Of a stretch of 64,000 nt of DNA, positions 57,928 to 64,000 are shown in pieces. The position numbers and the translations under genes are program-made. This stretch comes from a virus: IMG/VR virus record IMGVR_UViG_3300025646_000032, positions 1 to 64,000 of that record. One strand, given 5' to 3'. The notes beneath the pieces were generated by a model. It did no database searches. It was not told the origin of the DNA and was given only the letters and a program-made list of their open reading frames with translations. Positions within the stretch are counted from its first letter, which is position 1. Each line of letters opens with the position of its first letter.

Positions 57928-59230
57928 GAAAATATTCCTTATAGTAATTAATTAATTCAATCATAGAGTCAGGTAAGTATTCTTCTGAGTTTCTTTTTAG
58001 AACCTTTCTATTATGTTTTAAAATATCTTCCATACCTGCAAACCACTCTAGTTTATCTTCTATTGCATCAATTCGCTGTAGCTCTTTAGCAATGGCATTT
58101 AATCTTTCCCATGTAGGCAGCGTATCGTAAGTTTCATCAATAAAAGGATGAAATGTTTTGTAACCAAACTCTTTTAAATAACGTAAGGAGTCACGATTGC
58201 CAAATACAATAAAAGGATGCTCACACGCAATAGATTTAAATGTTTTTTCACTTAAAAAGCATGTTTGATCCGCATCAGCAAAAGAAGCTTCACTTACTAC
58301 ACTAACATAGGTATCTAATACTACATCACTATTAAATCTAGTAATATAGTAGCCATCATCTTTTTCATTATTAGCTACACCGTATGCTTTTAATGGTAAT
58401 CCTTTATTATACAACAAACAATGTTCGTTGTCAATACCTTTAGTTTCCATAAACGTTTGATCTGATTGAAATTCGTTCATACTACAAAGACCCTTATCAA
58501 CTAAGTCATGATCGTACAAAGTTTTAAACAACCAGGTTCTATGAGGACGAACTCTTTTTTGTAACGCATTAAAAGTCTTACAATCATTTGTCGCCTTGTA
58601 AGCCATATGATCTTCAAACGTTGGTAACGGATCTTTTTTATGAATTCTAACTTCATTAACAGCAGTTACATGAATCATATTTTCAAAGTGTGTGTGAGGA
58701 ATAACTTTTATTCTATTAACAAGACCATGTGTATTTGCCCACGCTGTGTATTGTTCTTTTGCTTTACAGTTACCAGTAACATAAACAACTGCTTTAGGAT
58801 TGATTAAATACATTTCACAAGAGTTATGAAACCAACTCCACAACCATTCTGTTTGATAGCCTTCATGACTTTGATCCAAAACAAGCATTGCGTTGCCTTT
58901 TTGTAAATCAGTCATTTGTTCGTAATCTAAACAGTCAAAAACATTTTTTCTGTTTGGGTGTTGAGGGTGTGCCCCTTGACCAATATTGTCTGGGCCGCAC
59001 CATTCGTGAGGATTATGATTTACTGCTGTTGAAATAACATACTTTTCTTTTTTGCTTGTAGAAAAGTCTTCAAAAGAAGCATTTTTGTATTTTTCTTTTG
59101 TTTGCCAATAACGAACAAGTGTAGTGGTTATTGGACATGGTGTAAAGCGCTGTAATCCTGACAGATTTAAGTTTTCTTCATCTTGAGGAAAGCATAATAG
59201 ATTCACTCTGTCCTTAAATCTAAAATTCAT
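57914..59230 (-). CDS. Glycosyltransferase-like protein (exostosin-type C-terminal motif)
   Basis: 438 residues. The C-terminal half has CFLSEKTFKSIACEHPFIVF and GNRDSLRYLKEFGYKTFHPF, the E-K-x-x-x-P-G/F-DxxY layout found in many phage GT-B or exostosin-like transferases. The N-terminal half (LVLDQSHEGYQTEWLWSWFH; AVVYVTGNCKAKEQYTAWAN) resembles a sugar-acceptor Rossmann domain. The identification is tentative. ATG at 59230 in a TAATG overlap with the epimerase stop; a TTG/GTG start further upstream is less likely. Confidence 0.55.
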   Translation of the reverse strand: MNFRFKDRVNLLCFPQDEENLNLSGLQRFTPCPITTTLVRYWQTKEKYKNASFEDFSTSKKEKYVISTAVNHNPHEWCGPDNIGQGAHPQHPNRKNVFDCLDYEQMTDLQKGNAMLVLDQSHEGYQTEWLWSWFHNSCEMYLINPKAVVYVTGNCKAKEQYTAWANTHGLVNRIKVIPHTHFENMIHVTAVNEVRIHKKDPLPTFEDHMAYKATNDCKTFNALQKRVRPHRTWLFKTLYDHDLVDKGLCSMNEFQSDQTFMETKGIDNEHCLLYNKGLPLKAYGVANNEKDDGYYITRFNSDVVLDTYVSVVSEASFADADQTCFLSEKTFKSIACEHPFIVFGNRDSLRYLKEFGYKTFHPFIDETYDTLPTWERLNAIAKELQRIDAIEDKLEWFAGMEDILKHNRKVLKRNSEEYLPDSMIELINYYKEYFHVEG

Positions 59231-60234
59231 TACATGAGACCCTCGGACCATGTTTTAGGAGTTTTTTCATTTTTAATCTCAACTGGCAAATTATAATTAA
59301 AGGGTTTAGGTCCTTTATCTTTTATATATTGTACCACAGACTCTACCATTTCTTCTACTGTAGTGTTTGTCTTAAAATGCAATAGTTTTCTAGCTTTATC
59401 AGCAGAACAATTTGCATGTTTTACTTCTTGAGGTCTGTCGTCCATATAAATTGGTTCTGCATTTACACCAGTTTTGTCTGCAACTAAATTAGCTAAATCG
59501 TTAATTGTAATGCTACCTTCGTCCGGGCCGATGTTAATAACTTCTTCGTTAATGTCATCTCTAAAAATCATTTCCATTAAACATCTAACGCAATCGTCAA
59601 CATAAGAAAAACATCTAGTTTGTTCACCGTCGCCGTAAATAATAGAAGGCTTACCCATTAAGTTTCTATTAGCCATAATGCTCATAACATTTCTAAAAGG
59701 ATCGTCATAACGTTGTTTAGGTCCAACGATATTATGAGGCACCGCAATATTCCATTTCATTCCGTGAACTTTGCTTAATATTTTTAACACATCTTCAGCC
59801 GCTACTTTTGCAACAGCGTAAGGATCAACTGGCTGTGGTGTCATATCCTCGGTAAAGGGGGACTCTTGATTTCCATATCTAGCCATTGAGCTACAAAAAA
59901 TAAATTTCTTAACATTATTAGCAACAGCGGCTGACATTGTAGTAACAGACGCTTCAAAAATATTTTTTGTAATAAATGAAGGTGAGAATACTGATAATCC
60001 TTCGTGTGCAGTGGCTGCTGCGTGTACGACAACATCAACCCCCTCCATTAAACGATTCATTTCATTAAAGTCACAACAATCTACAACTTCCCAATGAATA
60101 TGGGAAGGAACATTGTCTGCATAACCCCCAATAAGAGAATCATTTCCGATAATGTCTGCTTCTGTCATAGCAGAAAGTTTTTCTGCTAAATGACTACCTA
60201 AAAAACCTGCAATTCCTGTAATTAAAATTTTCAT
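59230..60234 (-). CDS. NAD-dependent sugar epimerase/dehydratase (extended SDR), cassette copy
   Basis: 334 residues. TGIAGFLGS (6-14) is the cofactor site, VVHAAATAHEG (69-79), CSS (114-116) and Y139-x3-K143 (DPYAVAKVAAED) the catalytic set. HNIVGPKQRYDDP and GDGEQTRCFSYVDDCVRC are substrate motifs of UDP-sugar 4-epimerases. It is a different family member from the protein at 47200-48063. It supplies nucleotide sugars to the cassette's transferases. ATGA overlap with the SGNH gene upstream. Confidence 0.9.
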   Translation of the reverse strand: MKILITGIAGFLGSHLAEKLSAMTEADIIGNDSLIGGYADNVPSHIHWEVVDCCDFNEMNRLMEGVDVVVHAAATAHEGLSVFSPSFITKNIFEASVTTMSAAVANNVKKFIFCSSMARYGNQESPFTEDMTPQPVDPYAVAKVAAEDVLKILSKVHGMKWNIAVPHNIVGPKQRYDDPFRNVMSIMANRNLMGKPSIIYGDGEQTRCFSYVDDCVRCLMEMIFRDDINEEVINIGPDEGSITINDLANLVADKTGVNAEPIYMDDRPQEVKHANCSADKARKLLHFKTNTTVEEMVESVVQYIKDKGPKPFNYNLPVEIKNEKTPKTWSEGLM

Positions 60235-61049
60235 AAGTCTAAAACTTCTATTAGTCTCCTAGAAAAAACGATATTGGCTTTTCTTGTTGCATGAGATCGA
60301 GGAGCAATCCATTTTTCAACGGTCTCGTTTCTTATATTATCTCGGTTAGCATCCATAGTATCATGTGGTTGTGTACTTAATGGCAAACCTGCCTTCTGAC
60401 AAAGCCATTGGTAATAATTGTTAGAGCCATCTACTGTAATATAATATTCCCAACCCATTCTTTTAAACAGACCCTCGTTCATTTTATATATGCCCTGCGT
60501 CGAGGGAGTTTTACGAAAATCTTTCATAATTTTCCGTGTGGTTTCATCATTAAAGGCAGGAAAAATAAATAATTTGTTAAAACCTTTTGCGTCATAAAAG
60601 TTTTTTAGAATTTGATAGGCTGTTAAAAAATCTTGCCTAACAGTCTGTGGGTTAGTAAAATCTACTAAAGCTGACTCTAATTTCTTTCTACTTTCACTCC
60701 ATTGTTCGTAAGGTTGTTTATTAGGAAATGGTGTAAATATTGGAGAGTTTCGTACTACACCCCAATTATCATCAGGATTCCATAATCTGTTGGCCATATC
60801 AAATCGATTTAAACCAGTAGGCATCCAGAAAATATATTTATTATTCCATTGACTCCAATCAATATCGTAAATAAGTGCTTTATATACACTCCCTAGATTG
60901 CCAATGCCTTCGTGTCCCATATTAACACAATCAAATCCTTTTTGATTGCAGTATTGGTTCAAAAAAGAGTGCTCTGCGCCACCAGCTTCTGATCCTTGTA
61001 AATAAGAATCTCCCAATCCCAGTATAACAGTATCTGAATTAGCTAACAT
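60231..61049 (-). CDS. SGNH/GDSL-like hydrolase (cassette copy 3)
   Basis: 272 residues. Block I VILGLGDSYLQGSEA, block II VNMGHEGIGNLGSV, then KYIFWMPTGLNRFDM, FNKLFIFPAFNDETTRK and the C-terminal RSHATRKANIVFSRRL with the catalytic His. It is smaller than the other two and lacks their N-terminal extensions. The Asp of the usual D-x-x-H is Arg here, so catalysis is not assured. Overlaps the radical SAM gene upstream by 11 bases. Confidence 0.68.
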   Translation of the reverse strand: MLANSDTVILGLGDSYLQGSEAGGAEHSFLNQYCNQKGFDCVNMGHEGIGNLGSVYKALIYDIDWSQWNNKYIFWMPTGLNRFDMANRLWNPDDNWGVVRNSPIFTPFPNKQPYEQWSESRKKLESALVDFTNPQTVRQDFLTAYQILKNFYDAKGFNKLFIFPAFNDETTRKIMKDFRKTPSTQGIYKMNEGLFKRMGWEYYITVDGSNNYYQWLCQKAGLPLSTQPHDTMDANRDNIRNETVEKWIAPRSHATRKANIVFSRRLIEVLDL

Positions 61050-62532
61050 TTACAATATCTATTCTATCTCTTGTTCTTTCTTCAGCAAGGCCTTTACAAA
61101 GATCCCAAAAAGAACTCATGTCTGGAAAGGTTTCTAAAAAGTTTGTATTTCTTCTGCGATCAATTTCTGTAAACCAGTTATAAAAATCGATTCTGCCTTG
61201 TTTTACTTTTTCCTCATCATATTGTACTTCTGCAAAGTAATCCCTTACACGACGAAAACGTTCATACTCAATATTACTAAATTTAGTGGTATCGTTGTCG
61301 TCTCTATTGTCATTAATAAACTGCAAAATTTTATCAAAGTGAGGTAAGTATTCTTCTTTTGGTAAAATGTGCATATCGTATTGTAATGGCTCTTTTAGAT
61401 ATGGTGTGTCAAATCTAATTTTTCTATCTTGAGGATTTTTAGGATCAAGAACAGGAATCACATCATCATACAATTCTCTCCAATCTAAAATCTTTTGCAA
61501 GTAGTCTGTAAAAGAAGTCACTGACAAAATATTAAATGTACACATGTGAGTGATATGACTTTTAACACCTCTTACATAAATGTCTTGATTCTTTTCCCAA
61601 GTCTCGATATCTAAACCAGTTCGCAAATACTCAGCACGTTTGCCCCAAGTATCCATGCTTGTAAACATTTTAAACTTACGAATTTTTTTCGTGTCTAATA
61701 ATTCAGTGATTTTAGGCACGAGCTTCTGAACATGTCTAGAGGACATACCTAAATTACTATTAACATTGATTTCTAAGTGTGGTTTTGGATTCTCTTTCAA
61801 ATCCTCAAACAAGCGCCATGTAGATTTATGTAACAATGGCTCGCCACCTGTAATACGAAGAATGTTCAACGTTTTAGACATCTCTGGCCACCATTCCCAC
61901 CACGCTTTAACAAAAGGATTATTATCTTCGTCTTTTAATGATGACAAAAGAGAACTTTTTTCAATATAATCAATATCTAAGGCATGATTTTTAACCATAT
62001 TGTAAGGACCAAACTTTTTAATCTCATTATAAAAGCTCGTACTTACAGCAGGGTGGCAATAGCCACATTTAAAGTTACATTCATTGTGAAAAGCAACTTC
62101 AATATATTCGGGATTAACGTCATAATCCCAAGGCATGTTTTTAATCTCTTCTACACGTTCTGGTGTGTAGATACTAGAGTTACGAATTTTTCTATCGCTA
62201 ATATGTTGTTGTTCGTAAGGTGTTTCGGGAGTATCTAAACTTTCAACATTCCAACAATACTTACAACCATCAGGTTTTTCACCAACAAGCATTTCTGCTC
62301 GTTCTTTCTTCTTCTGTCTTGTATTGTGTAGTGCTGCTGGGTTTATTTTAATATCTTCTACTGAGATATCATGAGGGCGAGGATGGTAACAACTATGTGT
62401 TTGCCCCGAATACATGTAAATTGAGGTATGATGCCATTTTGCTAAACAAAAAGTTGGGCTAAACTCTTTTTCAAGTTTAGCAGTTCTTTGTTTAATACCA
62501 TCAACATCAGATTCATATTCTTTTTTAGCCAT
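61039..62532 (-). CDS. Radical SAM protein (cassette copy 2)
   Basis: 497 residues. Iron-sulfur motif C152-x3-C156-x2-C159 (NECNFKCGYC), RITGGEPLLHKSTWRLF and INVNSNLG strands follow the radical SAM core. The N-terminal extension carries C29, C48 (SCYHP) and C90/C93 (CKYCW), aligning with the paralogue at 54142-55653. The two share the ALHNT-QKK-ER--ML-G segment. It is presumably another step of the same pathway or acts on a different substrate. ATG at 62532 with GGAAGAAAG upstream. Confidence 0.88.
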   Translation of the reverse strand: MAKKEYESDVDGIKQRTAKLEKEFSPTFCLAKWHHTSIYMYSGQTHSCYHPRPHDISVEDIKINPAALHNTRQKKKERAEMLVGEKPDGCKYCWNVESLDTPETPYEQQHISDRKIRNSSIYTPERVEEIKNMPWDYDVNPEYIEVAFHNECNFKCGYCHPAVSTSFYNEIKKFGPYNMVKNHALDIDYIEKSSLLSSLKDEDNNPFVKAWWEWWPEMSKTLNILRITGGEPLLHKSTWRLFEDLKENPKPHLEINVNSNLGMSSRHVQKLVPKITELLDTKKIRKFKMFTSMDTWGKRAEYLRTGLDIETWEKNQDIYVRGVKSHITHMCTFNILSVTSFTDYLQKILDWRELYDDVIPVLDPKNPQDRKIRFDTPYLKEPLQYDMHILPKEEYLPHFDKILQFINDNRDDNDTTKFSNIEYERFRRVRDYFAEVQYDEEKVKQGRIDFYNWFTEIDRRRNTNFLETFPDMSSFWDLCKGLAEERTRDRIDIVNVS

Positions 62533-63124
62533 TCTTTCTTCCAATAATCATAAATCTTTTCATCTCACCCAAATCAAGTGTTCCACTATAGAAAGGCAAT
62601 ACTTTAGATTGCTCCACAAACTCTTCAATGCTGTCTGCGGTTCTAACGTGTTCTTCTAAAGCAAAATTATTACTTTGTAGGATATAGTAAGTATTTATGG
62701 GAATATTATTATACCATTTATCGTATTCTTCTTGTGTGATGTGTTCGCAGCTTGTATTAATTACAAGACCAGGACGAGCGATATATTCATAATCAACCAT
62801 ATCGCATGTAACAGGGAAAATTTTATCTTGTTTTGTGGTTACTTGTTTAACAACTTTAACACACTCAGGATCTTTGTCAACTGTAACAATGTCATTACAC
62901 ATTTTGTTATCTCTAAAAAGTCCTGCTAGTATTCCGTACCAACCTCCAAAAATAACCACTTGACCAGTAATTATGTCTGGCAAGTAAAATCTCGTTTGAG
63001 TGATAAGCCAATCTTTTGACTTTAATTGAGAAGGGAAAAAACAGTCTGAGAATCTTTGACTTAAATGATTTTGGTATCGCACATAATCGAACCAAAGGGA
63101 AACTCTTTCGGGCCTAATAACCAT
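62525..63124 (-). CDS. Methyltransferase-like protein of the cassette
   Basis: 199 residues with a Rossmann layout: QVVIFGGWYGILAGLF (motif I), DIVTVDKDPECVKVV (strand 2 with acidic D), FPVTCDMVDYEY, LVINTSCEHI (motif IV region, NTSCEH) and TYYILQSNNFALEE. C-terminal FYSGTLDLGEMKRFMIIGRK aligns with the protein at 13664-14317. A SAM-dependent methyltransferase is plausible; the substrate is unknown. ATG at 63124 has GGAG upstream. First gene of the cassette after the membrane-protein genes. Confidence 0.68.
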   Translation of the reverse strand: MVIRPERVSLWFDYVRYQNHLSQRFSDCFFPSQLKSKDWLITQTRFYLPDIITGQVVIFGGWYGILAGLFRDNKMCNDIVTVDKDPECVKVVKQVTTKQDKIFPVTCDMVDYEYIARPGLVINTSCEHITQEEYDKWYNNIPINTYYILQSNNFALEEHVRTADSIEEFVEQSKVLPFYSGTLDLGEMKRFMIIGRKNG

Positions 63125-63125
63125 T

Positions 63126-63446
63126 TCATGCTCCAAAAATTGTTCGTAGTAATGAGCCAAACAACATAATACCAATAACGCCGTTTAGCAAGACAAGTGC
63201 TCTATCTTTCCACATAAAACCAACAACAAACCAACCCACTGCACCAACCCAACTTAAAAACACATCATACAGGTGAAGTTCGGGTACGTTTGAGCTTCGA
63301 ATAGCAACAGCAAAAAGAACAGCAATACTAGATATCCACTTAATATACCAGTCTACTGTTCCTTTTGGTGTTTGGCTTTTTTGAATTCGTTTGCTTTTTT
63401 CTAACTCTTCCTTAGAAAATTCGTTGGGTGCCATGCCATTACTCAT
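63126..63446 (-). CDS. Small integral membrane protein
   Basis: 106 residues. A charged N-terminus (EFSKEELEKSKRIQKSQTPK) precedes three hydrophobic segments: IKWISSIAVLFAVAIR, FLSWVGAVGWFVVGF and LVLLNGVIGIMLFGSLL. The size and layout fit a small phage membrane protein; a holin is one possibility, but there is no distinctive motif and it is not next to the lysis gene. Start overlaps the previous stop by 8 bases. Confidence 0.7.
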   Translation of the reverse strand: MSNGMAPNEFSKEELEKSKRIQKSQTPKGTVDWYIKWISSIAVLFAVAIRSSNVPELHLYDVFLSWVGAVGWFVVGFMWKDRALVLLNGVIGIMLFGSLLRTIFGA

Positions 63447-63660
63447 CCACTTTTATAATAGGGGAAATTGTGCTAGTATCATTATAGTCACCAGTTTCAG
63501 TGTTATAACACCTTGTATGTGTTTCCTCCACCAAATAACCGTTTTTGTTTTTAATAATGACAGTTTTTCTTTTCAACACAACACCGTCTGTGCATTTTTC
63601 ATTAATAGCGTCAGCATACGGACCTTCCAAATATTCCAATTTTCTAATTTTAATACTCAT
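63439..63660 (-). CDS. Small hypothetical protein
   Basis: 73 residues: MSIKIRKLEYLEGPYADAIN, then DGVVLKRKTVIIKNKNGYLV and ETHTRCYNTETGDYNDT. Probably a small beta protein; no known family. AAGGAG precedes the ATG at 63660; a longer frame to 63687 lacks a site. Overlaps PsiE-like and membrane-protein genes on both sides. Confidence 0.6.
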   Translation of the reverse strand: MSIKIRKLEYLEGPYADAINEKCTDGVVLKRKTVIIKNKNGYLVEETHTRCYNTETGDYNDTSTISPIIKVDE

Positions 63661-64000
63661 TTTCTTCTCCTTTTCTAAGCTTCTCAAGGCTTAGTTTATC
63701 TTTTAAACTCATTATATATGCCGCACCTGAAAGTATAAAAATAGCACCCGACTCTGCAACAAGAGTCAATGGTTCCATTTCTTTAGAGTGTAGCACGATT
63801 AGTCTACATAAAGCTGTCACAGCAATAATAATTGGCAATGTAACAGGTATTCTGCTAGTACTGTAAAAAGCACCAACCATACCAATAACCTCAGCGTAAA
63901 TAAACATCATGAACAAATCAGCAAGTGCTACATGCTGACTTAGGACCATATTGTAAACATACTGTCCCGCAGCAACAAAGGTTGCAATACCAATAATCGC
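63650..64000 (-). CDS. PsiE-like membrane protein (5' end beyond the window)
   Basis: Partial gene. The open frame continues without a stop to the window edge: upstream of the ATG at 63949 it reads IGIATFVAAGQYVYN, a hydrophobic helix that belongs to the protein. The seen part has three further hydrophobic segments: DLFMMFIYAEVIGMVGAFY, PVTLPIIIAVTALCRLIVL and SGAIFILSGAAYIMSL. The pattern matches phosphate-starvation-inducible PsiE proteins. The true start lies outside. Coupled with the two small genes downstream. Confidence 0.75.
   Translation of the reverse strand, partial: AIIGIATFVAAGQYVYNMVLSQHVALADLFMMFIYAEVIGMVGAFYSTSRIPVTLPIIIAVTALCRLIVLHSKEMEPLTLVAESGAIFILSGAAYIMSLKDKLSLEKLRKGEENEY

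Overview
The window is about 64 kb of a T4-like myovirus of marine picoplankton. It encodes the packaging and neck genes (gp17, gp16, gp15, gp14, gp13), a baseplate (gp8, gp6, gp25, gp5, a gp27-like hub protein, gp53, gp48, a gp26-like protein), gp4 and the replication genes gp32, gp59 and gp33. It also has PhoH, an NodU-type carbamoyltransferase, TauD-like dioxygenase and PsiE genes, a set familiar from cyanophages and pelagiphages. The DNA is AT-rich and no photosynthesis gene is present. A circularly permuted two-piece tmRNA with the inferred tag ATKQINANDEVFALAA points to an alphaproteobacterial (SAR11-like) host rather than a cyanobacterium. This is inference, because marine picocyanobacteria also have permuted tmRNA.

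Layout. 1-10.5 kb (minus): terminase, a methyltransferase inserted between gp16 and gp17, neck genes, then small fibre/adaptor genes with shared N- and C-terminal motifs. 10.5-14.3 kb (plus): four tandem glycosyltransferase-like paralogues and a methyltransferase-like gene. 14.3-16.4 kb (minus): oxygenase-like, glycosyltransferase and unknown genes behind a consensus sigma70 promoter. 16.4-39 kb (minus): fibre proteins including a Y-x-G repeat protein, a 2099-residue protein, and the baseplate block up to gp48. 39-44.6 kb (plus): gp4, a gp2-like gene, a tail-tube-like gene, gp26 with a probable -1 frameshift into a gp51-like extension, and a 1040-residue tape-measure-like protein with an M15-type peptidase signature. 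44.6-52.7 kb (minus): dCMP deaminase, tRNA-Leu, tRNA-Arg, gp32, gp59, gp33, an epimerase, a SleB lipoprotein, the tmRNA, a dioxygenase, a nuclease and PhoH. 52.7-63.1 kb (minus): a tightly overlapping cassette of carbamoyltransferase, two radical SAM paralogues, three SGNH-like proteins, a glycosyltransferase-like protein, an epimerase and a methyltransferase-like protein. 63.1-64 kb: small membrane genes and a PsiE-like gene cut by the window edge.

Regulation is readable. Several units start at near-perfect TTGACA-N17-TATAAT promoters (early type), while structural units carry T4 late boxes (TATAAATA). Two face-to-face promoters separate gp48 from gp4. In two places a TATAAATA box ends exactly 5 nt before the ATG, suggesting leaderless late mRNAs. 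The tmRNA lies behind a duplicated 34-bp element containing both promoter types.

The most noteworthy items are the phage-encoded permuted tmRNA, the gp26/gp51 frameshift, the apparent move of virion muralytic activity from gp5 to the tape-measure-like protein, the recurrent C-terminal motifs LDGGTY and SGT-x-x-N in fibre proteins, and the radical SAM/SGNH/carbamoyltransferase cassette.
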